From an uncultured Oscillospiraceae bacterium (GTDB lineage: Bacteria > Bacillota > Clostridia > Oscillospirales > Acutalibacteraceae), in contig UQBX01000022.1 of NCBI GenBank assembly GCA_900539425.1, positions 1 through 39,270 of the forward strand: 39,270 nt of DNA. Direction: 5' to 3'. The translations under genes were made by a program, and so were the position numbers. The notes beneath the pieces are model-generated. The model did no database searches. It was given only the letters and a program-made list of their open reading frames with translations, and was not told the origin of the DNA. Of this stretch, positions 32,000 through 39,270 are shown piece by piece (position 1 is the stretch's first letter; the number at the start of each line of letters is the position of its first letter).

Positions 32000-32836
32000 T
32001 TATCCCTCCAGCGCGGATTTGATAAATTCAACACATTCATCTGTGTTCAGTATTGTTTCGGGCGATTGAAGCCCGCTTTCGTAAATAAGTTCCGTTGCCT
32101 GAGGAACATCAAGACCGAGCGCCTTTATCTCAGCAACGTGTGAAAAGACCTCTTTGGGAGTATCGTCCATTTTTACAACTCCGGAATCCATAACGATAAC
32201 CCTGTCCGCCTGCACAGCCTCGTCCATATAATGGGTTATAAGAACTATCGTTATGCCCTCTTCCCTGTTGAGCCGCTTTATGGTTTCCATAACTTCCGCT
32301 CTGCCGCTTGGGTCAAGCATAGCGGTAGGCTCGTCTAACACTATGCACTGCGGGCGCATTGCTATAATTCCCGCAACTGCAACTCTCTGCTTCTGACCGC
32401 CTGATAGTTTATGCGGCGCCTTTTCGCGGAATTCGTACATTCCTACGGTTTTGAGCGCTTCATCCACCCTGCGGCGGCACTCCTCGGGAGGTATGCCTAG
32501 ATTTTCAACGCCGAACGCAACATCTTCCTCAACTATTGAGGCAACTATCTGGTTATCGGGATTCTGAAAAACCATACCGACTTTTTTGCGTATATCGTAA
32601 ATACTGTCGTCAGGTTTTGTTTCCATACCGTCCACAAGCACTTTGCCGTGCTGGGGGAAAAGGATACCGTTAGTAAGCTTTGCAAGCGTTGATTTGCCTG
32701 AGCCGTTATGGCCGAGCACCGCCACAAAACTGCCTTTTTCTATATTAAGATTTAAGTCTTCAAGAACATCCACCTTTTCCTCGCCCTCTTCGGTACCGTA
32801 GGAAAAGGCAACATTGTGAAACTCAATTAAACTCAT
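32000..32836 (-). CDS. ecfA1: Energy-coupling factor transporter ATP-binding protein EcfA1
   Basis: 278 residues. Walker A GHNGSGKST (42-50), Q-loop FQNPDNQIVASIVEEDVAFG (EcfA1-type), signature LSGGQKQRVA, Walker B CIVLDEP and switch H in LITHYMDEA. I start at ATG 32836, which overlaps the methyltransferase stop (ATGA); a TTG at 32848 is possible but homologues begin close to the chosen residue. EcfA1-EcfA2 heterodimers drive the ECF module. Confidence 0.95.
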   Translation of the reverse strand: MSLIEFHNVAFSYGTEEGEEKVDVLEDLNLNIEKGSFVAVLGHNGSGKSTLAKLTNGILFPQHGKVLVDGMETKPDDSIYDIRKKVGMVFQNPDNQIVASIVEEDVAFGVENLGIPPEECRRRVDEALKTVGMYEFREKAPHKLSGGQKQRVAVAGIIAMRPQCIVLDEPTAMLDPSGRAEVMETIKRLNREEGITIVLITHYMDEAVQADRVIVMDSGVVKMDDTPKEVFSHVAEIKALGLDVPQATELIYESGLQSPETILNTDECVEFIKSALEG

Positions 32837-33702
32837 TTTTTCATCCAAACGGCAGTTGCACCGCAGGGAAGTACTTCCCCGTTGGATGAAACGGGAAGCC
32901 CGATTTCATCCGCGGTTACAAAGCCGCCCTTTTCTTTTACTAAAATATCGTCAAGTATATACTTCATAACCGAGCCTGAAAGCCCTGTTGTATATGAATT
33001 AAGAAGCACCATAAGCGGCTCCTTAGAGAGCACCTGAGAAATAAGCTCAACAAAATCATAAAGCGAATCCTCAAGCCGCCAAATTTCACCCTTTGGCCCT
33101 CTGCCGTAAGACGGAGGGTCAAGGATTATGATATCATAACTGTGACCGCGGCGGATCTCACGCTGCACAAATTTTATACAGTCATCAACTATCCACCTAA
33201 CATTAGCATCGGCAACGCCGCTTGAAACAGCGTTTTCCTTTGCCCACTGGGTCATTCCTTTGGAGGCGTCAACGTGAACTACGCTTGCGCCTTCCTTAAG
33301 GCAGGCAACTGTTGCTCCGCCGGTATAAGCAAAAAGATTTAAAACACTTACATCTTTTCTGCCGCTGTTTCTTATTACTTCTCTTGTAAAATCCCAATTG
33401 ACAGCCTGCTCCGGAAACAGCCCCGTATGCTTAAAGCCCATCGTTTTTACATTAAAAGTAAGGTCTTTGTACTTTATTTCCCACTGAGGAGGCAGTTTGC
33501 TGAATACCTGCCACTGCCCGCCGCCCGAATGAGAGCGGTGATACTTAGCGTTTGGCTTATACCATCTGCCGTCGTTATATTTACTTTTCCAGATCACCTG
33601 CGGGTCAGGACGCACAAGCAGTACGTCTCCCCACCGTTCCAGCTTTTCGCCGCCTGAGCAGTCGATAAGCTCATAATCTTTCCAGTCTTTTGTAAATCTC
33701 AT
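32833..33702 (-). CDS. Class I SAM-dependent methyltransferase (RlmI/RlmK-like, rRNA-type)
   Basis: 289 residues. A strand-rich N-terminal part (DYELIDCSGGEKLERWGDVLLVRPDP) precedes the Rossmann domain with SAM motif VLNLFAYTGGATVACL (120-135), acidic loop HVDASKGM (143-150) and catalytic-type DPPSYGRG (195-202). This pattern matches a clade related to RlmI (23S rRNA m5C) but without the PUA domain; its target is not established. Its ATG shares one base with the glmM stop (TGATG) and its end overlaps ecfA1, so it is embedded in the operon. Confidence 0.85.
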   Translation of the reverse strand: MRFTKDWKDYELIDCSGGEKLERWGDVLLVRPDPQVIWKSKYNDGRWYKPNAKYHRSHSGGGQWQVFSKLPPQWEIKYKDLTFNVKTMGFKHTGLFPEQAVNWDFTREVIRNSGRKDVSVLNLFAYTGGATVACLKEGASVVHVDASKGMTQWAKENAVSSGVADANVRWIVDDCIKFVQREIRRGHSYDIIILDPPSYGRGPKGEIWRLEDSLYDFVELISQVLSKEPLMVLLNSYTTGLSGSVMKYILDDILVKEKGGFVTADEIGLPVSSNGEVLPCGATAVWMKK

Positions 33703-35054
33703 CAGCTAAGTCTTTCTTTTACAACATCTGCAATATAATTTCCGAGGCGGGTTATCTGATCTGTATCCATACCCTCAAGCATTACTCTTACGAGCGGCTC
33801 TGTGCCGGAAACACGAACAAGAACTCTGCCGTCTCCGTGAAGCTCCATTTCGGCTTCCTGAACTGCGGAAATTATATACTCATCGTTGTTATATTTCATT
33901 TTGCCCTCAGGAGTTACGGGAACATTGATAAGAACCTGAGGATAAACGGTCATTACCTTAGAAAGCTGAGCAAGCGTGGCGCCGCTCTTAACTACGGTTT
34001 CAAGAAGTTTAACTGCAGAAAGCTCGCCGTCACCCGTTGTTGCATAATCAAGGAAGATTACGTGACCGCTCTGCTCGCCGCCGATATTATAACCGTCTTT
34101 CAGCATTCTTTCAAGAACATATCTGTCTCCTACCGCAGTCTTTGCGCATTTGATGCCGTTATTCTCACAGAACTTGAAAAAGCCCATATTGCTCATAACG
34201 GTAACTACTGCAGTATCTTTGGCAAGCTTGTTTTCCTGTTTCATCTGTGTTGCGCAGATAGCTATTACCTTATCTCCGTCCACAATCTCGCCGTTTTCAT
34301 CTACGGCAAGCATTCTGTCTGCGTCTCCGTCAAAAGCAACACCGAGGTCAAGTTTGTTTGCCTTTACAAACTCGGAAAGCTCCTCCATATGCGTTGAGCC
34401 GCAGTTGAGATTAATATTTACTCCGTTAGGTGTATCTGAAAGCATATGGCACTTTGCGCCGAGGCGTGTAAATATTTCTTTTGCGCACACGCTTGCGGAG
34501 CCGTTTGCCGTATCTATTGCTATATTAAGACCGTCAAGGCTTACCTCACATACTGAAACAACATGCTCTATATAATCCTCAACAGCTGTTTTGCAATAAG
34601 TTCTTCTGCCTACTTCCCCGCCTGTTTTAAGCTCTATCTTATCAGGGGTATCAAGTATGATTGATTCAATCTCCTCTTCAAGAGCATCGGGAAGCTTATA
34701 GCCAGTTGACTGGAAGATTTTAATTCCGTTATATTCGCACGGATTGTGTGAAGCAGAAATCATAACGCCAGCTTCACAACCGTATTTGCCTACGAGATAA
34801 GCAATTGCGGGAGTAGGTACTACACCTACGGAAAGAACATTTACACCCACGGAGCAGAATCCCGCAGTAAGCGCCGCCTCAAGCATATCGCCTGACGCAC
34901 GTGTATCACGGCCAATCATTACCGTAGGGCGTTTATCCTCTGAAGTTTTAAGCAGAATCTCTGCCGCCGCCATACCTATCTTCATGGCAAGCTCATTGGT
35001 AAGATCTTTATTAGCTACTCCTCTTACACCGTCTGTTCCGAAAAGTCTACCCAT
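33702..35054 (-). CDS. glmM: Phosphoglucosamine mutase
   Basis: 450 residues, the usual GlmM length. Features: FGTDGVRG (5-12), catalytic serine S102 in ISASHNP, metal loop DGDADR, sugar-binding GEQSGH and the C-terminal RVSGTEPLVRVM. It converts glucosamine-6-phosphate to glucosamine-1-phosphate on the way to UDP-GlcNAc for peptidoglycan. I chose ATG 35054, because AAAGGA lies 9 bases upstream but abuts the ATG at 35063, leaving no spacing for that codon. Confidence 0.96.
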   Translation of the reverse strand: MGRLFGTDGVRGVANKDLTNELAMKIGMAAAEILLKTSEDKRPTVMIGRDTRASGDMLEAALTAGFCSVGVNVLSVGVVPTPAIAYLVGKYGCEAGVMISASHNPCEYNGIKIFQSTGYKLPDALEEEIESIILDTPDKIELKTGGEVGRRTYCKTAVEDYIEHVVSVCEVSLDGLNIAIDTANGSASVCAKEIFTRLGAKCHMLSDTPNGVNINLNCGSTHMEELSEFVKANKLDLGVAFDGDADRMLAVDENGEIVDGDKVIAICATQMKQENKLAKDTAVVTVMSNMGFFKFCENNGIKCAKTAVGDRYVLERMLKDGYNIGGEQSGHVIFLDYATTGDGELSAVKLLETVVKSGATLAQLSKVMTVYPQVLINVPVTPEGKMKYNNDEYIISAVQEAEMELHGDGRVLVRVSGTEPLVRVMLEGMDTDQITRLGNYIADVVKERLS

Positions 35055-35104
35055 AAAACTCATTCCTTTGCTGAATAATCGACTTAATGTTATACTTATA
35101 TGTT

Positions 35105-36133
35105 TTAAATCAGTGTCTGCTGACCGTCCTGCTCTATTCCCAGATGTTTATAAGCGGCGGGAGATACACAGCGCCCGCGCGGAGTTCTGCTTAAAAAACC
35201 TATCTGCATCAGATAAGGCTCATAAACATCTTCTATTGTAACGGCTTCTTCTCCTACGGCCGCAGCAATGGTTTCAAGTCCCACAGGGCCGCCGTGATAA
35301 TTCTTTATCATTGTTGTGAGAAGCCGTCTGTCTACCGAATCAAGACCGAGGTCGTCAACTTCCATTCTCGTAAGAGCGTCATTTGCAGCTTCTTCGCTGA
35401 TAACTCCGTTATATTTTACTTCCGCAAAATCACGGCTTCTTTTTAAAAGCCTGTTTGCAATACGCGGTGTGCCGCGTGAGCGTGACGCTATCATAGCGGC
35501 GCCCTTTTCGTCTATATCAATACCGAGGATACCCGCACTGCGTTTTACTATTACAGCCAGCTCCTTCGGTGTATAGAGTTCAAGTCTGAAAATAACGCCG
35601 AATCTATCCCTTAGCGGAGCCGAAAGCTGACCCGCCCTTGTGGTTGCACCCACAAGAGTGAAGTTCGGAAGATCAAGACGTATCGACCTCGCCGACGGAC
35701 CTTTTCCGATAATTATATCGAGCGCTCTGTCTTCCATTGCGGGATAAAGGACTTCCTCAACGCTTCTGTTGAGACGGTGTATCTCATCAATGAAAAGCAC
35801 ATCGCCCTCCTGAAGGTTTGTGAGCAGAGCCGCAAGATCGCCCTGCTTCTCTATTGCGGGGCCGCTTGTAATTCTGATGTTTACGCCCATTTCATTTGCA
35901 ATAATTCCCGCAAGCGTTGTTTTGCCGAGACCGGGAGGGCCGTAAAGCAAAACATGGTCAAGCGCTTCGCCTCTGCCTTTTGCGGCTTCGATATATACAG
36001 AAAGGTTTTCCTTTACCTTATCCTGACCTATATAATCTGAAAGCTGTTTAGGGCGCAGACTGTTTTCAAGATCGCCGTCGGACGGGGAAAACTCCGTTGA
36101 CACTATTCTGTTTTCAAAATCCGTTTCCTGCAT
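35105..36133 (-). CDS. ruvB: Holliday junction branch migration helicase RuvB
   Basis: 342 residues. AAA+ ATPase: Walker A GPPGLGKT (65-72), Walker B DEIH (116-119), sensor 1 GATTRAG, arginine finger region LRDRFG, and a C-terminal winged helix ending IGFLSRTPRGR. Hexamers drive branch migration with RuvA. Encoded 15 bases after ruvA; the gap to glmM is 50 bases with no clear terminator. Confidence 0.97.
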   Translation of the reverse strand: MQETDFENRIVSTEFSPSDGDLENSLRPKQLSDYIGQDKVKENLSVYIEAAKGRGEALDHVLLYGPPGLGKTTLAGIIANEMGVNIRITSGPAIEKQGDLAALLTNLQEGDVLFIDEIHRLNRSVEEVLYPAMEDRALDIIIGKGPSARSIRLDLPNFTLVGATTRAGQLSAPLRDRFGVIFRLELYTPKELAVIVKRSAGILGIDIDEKGAAMIASRSRGTPRIANRLLKRSRDFAEVKYNGVISEEAANDALTRMEVDDLGLDSVDRRLLTTMIKNYHGGPVGLETIAAAVGEEAVTIEDVYEPYLMQIGFLSRTPRGRCVSPAAYKHLGIEQDGQQTLI

Positions 36134-36148
36134 CTGTTTTCCCTCTTA

Positions 36149-36754
36149 TCATAAATTCCTGGCAAGCTGTCTCAAGCCCTGCCTTATCATTTCATCGGCA
36201 GAAAGTGATTTATCCATTGCACCAACCACAGCGGCAGCCTCGCTTTTACCGTACCCGAGGGCAACAAGAGCCGCGACTGCTTCTCCGGCAGATGATTCCT
36301 CCTCAACCGAAGCGGCTGCTGAGATATAACTGTCTGAACCTGAAACAGCAACGCCTGCCATTTTATCTTTTAGCTCAAGAACTATTCTTTCCGCTGTTTT
36401 TTTACCAACTCCGTTTGCTTTTGTTATTGCCTTTGAATCGCCTGCGGCAACAGCAAGAGCAAGTTTATCTGCACTCATTTCGGAAAGTATAGAAACCGCA
36501 GCTTTGGGACCTACACCGGAAACCGAAATAAGCAGTTTAAATACATTGAGTTCGTTTTCTGTTTTGAAGCCGTAAAGATCAAGAGCATCTTCTTTAACTG
36601 AAAGATATGTAAAAAGACGCACCTGTTCGCCTATTCTGCCGGCAGTTGAAGCTGTGGAAAGCGATGTAAAGCATTTAAAACCTACGCCTCCGCAGTCAAT
36701 CACCAAAAACTGATCTCCTATATAAGTTAATTCGCCGGTAAGACTGTATATCAT
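36149..36754 (-). CDS. ruvA: Holliday junction branch migration protein RuvA
   Basis: 201 residues. Domain I (MIYSLTGELTYIGDQFLVIDCGGVGF) is an OB fold; domain II has helix-hairpin-helix motifs (LLISVSGVGPKAAVSILSEM and ITKANGVGKKTAERIVLELKDK); domain III (about 155-201) is the mobile RuvB-binding helix bundle (AVAALVALGYGKSEAA). A tetramer holds the four-way junction for RuvB. Lies 23 bases after ruvC. Confidence 0.97.
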   Translation of the reverse strand: MIYSLTGELTYIGDQFLVIDCGGVGFKCFTSLSTASTAGRIGEQVRLFTYLSVKEDALDLYGFKTENELNVFKLLISVSGVGPKAAVSILSEMSADKLALAVAAGDSKAITKANGVGKKTAERIVLELKDKMAGVAVSGSDSYISAAASVEEESSAGEAVAALVALGYGKSEAAAVVGAMDKSLSADEMIRQGLRQLARNL

Positions 36755-36777
36755 AACAAATTCCTCTTAATATATAT

Positions 36778-37278
36778 TTACAAGCCGGACGCCATTGAAC
36801 CTAAAAGACTTCCGCTGCAGTGAGCGTGGCAGATTGCCATGGCAAGAGCGTCTGCGGTATCATCGGGCTTCGGTATCTTTTCAAGGTTAAGGATTATCCT
36901 TGTCATTTCCTGCACCTGCTTTTTGACCGCCCTGCCGTATCCCGTAACGGACTGCTTTACCTGAAGCGGAGTATACTCCGCTATTTTAAGACCGTTCTGC
37001 TGGGCGGCAAGAGATATAACTCCCCTTGCCTGAGCGACATCTATAACTGTTTTGGCATTATTATTATAAAAAAGTTTTTCCATGCTTAAAACTTCGGGCT
37101 GATACTTTTTTATAATATCGCAAAGGCCGTTATATATATCGCATAACCTTAACGGAAAAGGTGTTTTGGCTTCGGTTGTAACGGCGCCGTAATCTATCAC
37201 TCTGAACTTATTTGCTTTATATTCAAGAACTCCCCAGCCTACTATTGCATAACCGGGATCTATGCCTAAAATTACCAT
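36778..37278 (-). CDS. ruvC: Crossover junction endodeoxyribonuclease RuvC
   Basis: 166 residues. RNase H-fold resolvase with predicted acidic metal ligands D7 (LGIDPGYAIVGWG), E67 (SMEKLFY) and D140/D143 (PDDTADALAMAICHA). It cuts Holliday junctions symmetrically with RuvAB. First gene of the ruv-glmM-ecf-truA run, with a good promoter upstream. The ATG has only a weak GGAG 11 bases upstream and sits in the motif GTATGTACTATGG, shared with the M48-type gene start at 24082. Confidence 0.96.
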   Translation of the reverse strand: MVILGIDPGYAIVGWGVLEYKANKFRVIDYGAVTTEAKTPFPLRLCDIYNGLCDIIKKYQPEVLSMEKLFYNNNAKTVIDVAQARGVISLAAQQNGLKIAEYTPLQVKQSVTGYGRAVKKQVQEMTRIILNLEKIPKPDDTADALAMAICHAHCSGSLLGSMASGL

Positions 37279-37308
37279 AGTACATACTGCTCCATAATAA
37301 TTTAAACA

Positions 37309-37337
37309 ATTATATCATATTGCATTTTGATTATCAA
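37309..37337 (-). promoter_or_regulatory. Predicted promoter of the ruvC-ruvA-ruvB run
   Basis: Minus strand: -35 TTGATA (37332-37337), 17-base spacer, -10 TATAAT (37309-37314), predicted start near 37302, about 24 bases before the ruvC ATG. No LexA-type box is apparent. Confidence 0.75.
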
Positions 37338-37383
37338 TAAAAATAATATTAAACTTACTGTCTGTTGAAATTTAACAGCAAAA

Positions 37384-37412
37384 CAAAAAACGGCTGAATG
37401 ATATTCAGCCGT
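37384..37412 (-). terminator. Intrinsic terminator after the flavoprotein gene
   Basis: Perfect 10-bp stem ACGGCTGAAT/ATTCAGCCGT (arms 37403-37412 and 37390-37399, 3-base loop) followed on the minus strand by TTTTTTG (37384-37389), 5 bases past the stop codon. Confidence 0.92.
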
Positions 37413-37416
37413 AAAC

Positions 37417-37986
37417 TTACAGCAAGGGATTTTTTGATAATCCTTTAAGCTGGTGGATAAATTTCTGGAGTTCAACAACATTGAAAGTATACATACCAAG
37501 GTCTGTGTTTGGAATAAAATACCTGGCGCAGACATCACCATTAAGCACTTCAAACGCCTGCTTGATAGTTTTGGTCATATAATCTGCGCTTGAACGGGCA
37601 TTAGACCCCGAAACAATAACTACGCCTACTTTTTTATGCTTTTTTATAGGCGGATTTGCTCCCCTTTTAAACCTTGCGCTGTAATAACGCTGAAAGCGGT
37701 CTATTACCGCCTTTAGCGGCGCGGGAAAGAAATTATTGTAAACGGGCGTGAAAAACGCTATAAAATCCGCTTCTTCAAAATCCTCAAAAAATATATCAAG
37801 ATCTTTGTTTGAACACCCGTCGTGATACTCGCAGTATTTACAGTCAATGCACGGGGCGGGAGCAAGGTCATAAACATTGTACTCCTTGATCTCGCAGTCA
37901 AGAAAATACGGTTTTACCTGCTTTGCAAGTTCGGAAGAAACGCCGTCCTTGCGCGGGGAACCGTTAATTATCAAAAAAGTCTTCAT
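37417..37986 (-). CDS. Flavodoxin-fold iron-sulfur flavoprotein / NAD(P)H-dependent oxidoreductase
   Basis: 189 residues. The FMN-binding flavodoxin-like fold starts FLIINGSPRKDGVSSELA; TPVYNNFFPAPLKAVIDRFQR is the second FMN loop. A cysteine cluster C-I-D-C-x2-C with a further C (APCIDCKYCEYHDGC, about 44-58) resembles the 4Fe-4S cluster of archaeal-type iron-sulfur flavoproteins. Members are NAD(P)H:FMN/quinone reductases or electron-transfer proteins in anaerobes; the partner is unknown. ATG 37986 follows GGTGATGAA. It is transcribed divergently from the CDF transporter gene, with overlapping -35 boxes. Confidence 0.85.
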   Translation of the reverse strand: MKTFLIINGSPRKDGVSSELAKQVKPYFLDCEIKEYNVYDLAPAPCIDCKYCEYHDGCSNKDLDIFFEDFEEADFIAFFTPVYNNFFPAPLKAVIDRFQRYYSARFKRGANPPIKKHKKVGVVIVSGSNARSSADYMTKTIKQAFEVLNGDVCARYFIPNTDLGMYTFNVVELQKFIHQLKGLSKNPLL

Positions 37987-38001
37987 TTCATCACCGAATT
38001 A

Positions 38002-38030
38002 ATTATATCACTTTTTTCTATTGAGTTAAA
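38002..38030 (-). promoter_or_regulatory. Predicted promoter of the flavoprotein gene
   Basis: Minus strand: -10 TATAAT (38002-38007) is consensus; -35 TTTAAC (38025-38030) is weak, 17-base spacer. The leader would be only about 10 bases. Its -35 overlaps the plus-strand -35 at 38021-38026. Confidence 0.45.
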
Positions 38031-38049
38031 TAGTTAATTGTGGTATAAA
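38021..38049 (+). promoter_or_regulatory. Predicted promoter of the CDF transporter gene
   Basis: Plus strand: -35 TTGAGT (38021-38026), 17-base spacer, -10 TATAAA (38044-38049), start about 38056. A direct repeat AGTTAA...AGTTAA (8-base period) covers the -35. Confidence 0.5.
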
Positions 38050-38079
38050 TATAATAATATACATTTGCGGGTGAAAAGC

Positions 38080-39246
38080 ATGAGTAAACTTATTATAAAT
38101 TTATTTATAAAAAACAAAAAACTATCCTCCTCTCAGGAAAGAGAAAGATACGGCGTTCTTTCAGGAGTTGTCGGAATAATTTGCAATTTACTTCTGAGCG
38201 CTTTCAAATTCGCGGTGGGCACATTCACAAACTCTGTTTCAATTACTGCTGACGCCGTAAACAACCTTTCGGACGCAAGTTCTAATATAGTAACGATAGC
38301 AGGCTCAAAACTTTCAAGCAAGCCTGTTGATGACGAGCACCCGTTCGGACACGGCAGGATTGAATACATAAGCGGGCTTATAATATCATTTCTTATACTC
38401 CTTATGGGATTCGAGCTATTCAAAAGCAGCGTAGAAAAGCTTATCCATCCTGAAGATGTTAATTTCAGCGTTGCGTCTATAATTATTCTTGTAGCAGCCA
38501 TTTTGGTAAAACTGTGGATGGCGTATTTCAACAATAAAATATACAAAGAATCAGGAAACGTCAACGCAAAAGCAGTAAAGCAGGACAGTCTTAACGACTG
38601 CCTTGCAACATTAGCTACAATAGTTGCACTGCTTATTTCTTACTTTACTGATTTTGTGTACGCAGACGGTATTATGGGTATCATAGTAGCCGTACTTATC
38701 GTTATTTCAGGCATAGGCATCTTAAAAGACATTGCCGGAAAACTGCTCGGCAAAGCACCCGATCCCGAACTCGTAAAGGAAATCGAAGATATAATGCTTG
38801 AGCAGGACTGCATTTACGGCGTTCACGACCTTATTGTTCATGATTACGGCCCGGGCAGAATAATCGCCTCAGCTCATGCGGAAGTTCCCTGCGATGCGGA
38901 TATTCTTGCCGTTCACGATGTTATTGATATAACCGAAAAAATCATAAGCAAAAAGCTCGGAATCATGATGTGCATTCACATGGATCCTATTGCCGTAAAC
39001 GATGAAACAGTAAACGCCTACCGTGATTTTATGGCAGAAATAATCAAAGAATATGACGAAAGCTTTACTTTCCACGATTTCAGAGTTGTTGACGGACGGC
39101 TGAAAACGAATTTCATTTTCGACCTTGTTATCCCACATCAATATCAAAAGAAGAAACAGGATATCATAACCGACCTTCAAAAAGCCGTTGATGCAAAAAA
39201 AGATAACATTTTCCTTGTAATAACAGTTGAACACAGTTTTATATAG
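38080..39246 (+). CDS. Cation diffusion facilitator family metal transporter
   Basis: 388 residues with about six membrane segments in the first 210. CDF features: SITADAVNNLSDASSN (53-68) with metal-site aspartates D58 and D65, HPFGHGRIEY (87-96) after TM2, a later D-x3-D in KQDSLNDCLA, and a cytoplasmic domain (about 220-300) with VHDLIVHDYGPGR and HAEVPCDADILAVHDVID. Most CDFs are about 300 residues; here a second C-terminal ferredoxin-like segment (about 305-388, FTFHDFRVVDGRL...IVTVEHSF-like end) is added. They exchange Zn, Mn or Fe for protons. ATG 38080 is preferred; GTG 38071 is an alternative. Confidence 0.93.
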   Translation: MSKLIINLFIKNKKLSSSQERERYGVLSGVVGIICNLLLSAFKFAVGTFTNSVSITADAVNNLSDASSNIVTIAGSKLSSKPVDDEHPFGHGRIEYISGLIISFLILLMGFELFKSSVEKLIHPEDVNFSVASIIILVAAILVKLWMAYFNNKIYKESGNVNAKAVKQDSLNDCLATLATIVALLISYFTDFVYADGIMGIIVAVLIVISGIGILKDIAGKLLGKAPDPELVKEIEDIMLEQDCIYGVHDLIVHDYGPGRIIASAHAEVPCDADILAVHDVIDITEKIISKKLGIMMCIHMDPIAVNDETVNAYRDFMAEIIKEYDESFTFHDFRVVDGRLKTNFIFDLVIPHQYQKKKQDIITDLQKAVDAKKDNIFLVITVEHSFI

Positions 39247-39270
39247 AATTAAAAAGGCCGCCGACGGTAA

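Noticed and set aside
33837..34397. Open reading frame on plus inside glmM (186 codons)
   Set aside because: Antisense to a full-length conserved enzyme, with Cys/Tyr-rich composition typical of shadow frames.
38133..38564. Minus-strand open reading frame inside the CDF gene (143 codons)
   Set aside because: Antisense to conserved membrane segments; no start signal.
39250..39270. Terminator after the CDF gene (A-rich then GGCCGCC)
   Set aside because: It looks like the 5' half of an A-GGCCGCC stem but is cut by the window edge, so it cannot be verified.

Overview
The window reads as one piece of a Bacillota (Firmicutes) chromosome, class Clostridia and most likely an anaerobic gut member of the Oscillospirales/Ruminococcaceae type. 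Pointers are the ScpAB-DUF2953-GerW(YtfJ)-Dac-RluB block, DUF1385 (YqhQ) beside PrmC, a BMP-type purine nucleoside ABC transporter, group II ECF genes beside truA, a ClpE-type unfoldase, a DUF5711 protein beside CvpA, strong AGGAGG ribosome binding sites with occasional GTG/TTG starts, and AT-rich intergenic gaps. There is no rRNA, phage, transposase or CRISPR array. Nearly every gene is on the minus strand; only a DUF2974 hydrolase (18699-19850) and a cation-diffusion-facilitator transporter (38080-39246) are on plus. No gap without a gene exceeds 300 bases; the largest are 1426-1632, 12080-12310 and 18477-18698, and their contents are listed.

Reading in the direction of minus-strand transcription (high to low coordinates): a flavoprotein (37.4-38.0 kb) diverges from the CDF transporter. 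A long run, ruvC-ruvA-ruvB-glmM-methyltransferase-ecfA1-ecfA2-ecfT-truA (37.3-29.6 kb), starts at a good promoter and joins Holliday-junction processing, peptidoglycan precursor synthesis, RNA modification and vitamin-uptake energisation. Next comes DUF5711-cvpA-pgsA-clpE-like (29.5-24.7 kb), then a five-tRNA array (Gly-Arg-His-Gln-Lys, 24.6-24.2 kb) with a consensus promoter and an intrinsic terminator, an M48/YgjP-type metalloprotease, and fucO with its own consensus promoter and operator-like dyad.

The centre of the window is nucleobase salvage. upp-uraA (22.0-19.9 kb) takes up uracil and converts it to UMP. A six-gene run, xpt-bmp lipoprotein-ABC ATPase-two permeases-hpt (18.5-12.3 kb), combines purine (nucleoside) import with xanthine and hypoxanthine/guanine phosphoribosyltransferases. 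A strong 13-bp hairpin lies between the binding-protein gene and the ABC genes, and a strong terminator closes the run.

A 12-gene tightly packed run (12.1-1.6 kb) starts with an FG-GAP-like lipoprotein, an OmpR-type response regulator and a sensor kinase. It continues with yqhQ, prmC, an M50 protease, scpA, scpB, DUF2953, gerW/ytfJ, a D-Ala-D-Ala carboxypeptidase and rluB, and ends at an intrinsic terminator. The left edge holds a carboxyltransferase subunit with eroded oxyanion-hole glycines and the start of a biotin-carrier gene, suggesting a biotin-dependent decarboxylase or carboxylase operon that continues outside the window.

Most of the content is conserved housekeeping. The less ordinary points are regulatory: dyads straddling -10 boxes (tRNA operon, lipoprotein operon), a perfect 12-bp hairpin that buries the dac ribosome binding site, an operator-like dyad at the predicted fucO start, and a consistent U(5' arm)-G(3' arm) orientation of the single wobble in several terminator stems. 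The gene content also has peculiarities: the degenerate carboxyltransferase, the absence of spmAB between dac and rluB, and the lipoprotein-two-component triad heading the scp operon. I did not find a clear novel defence or biosynthetic system.
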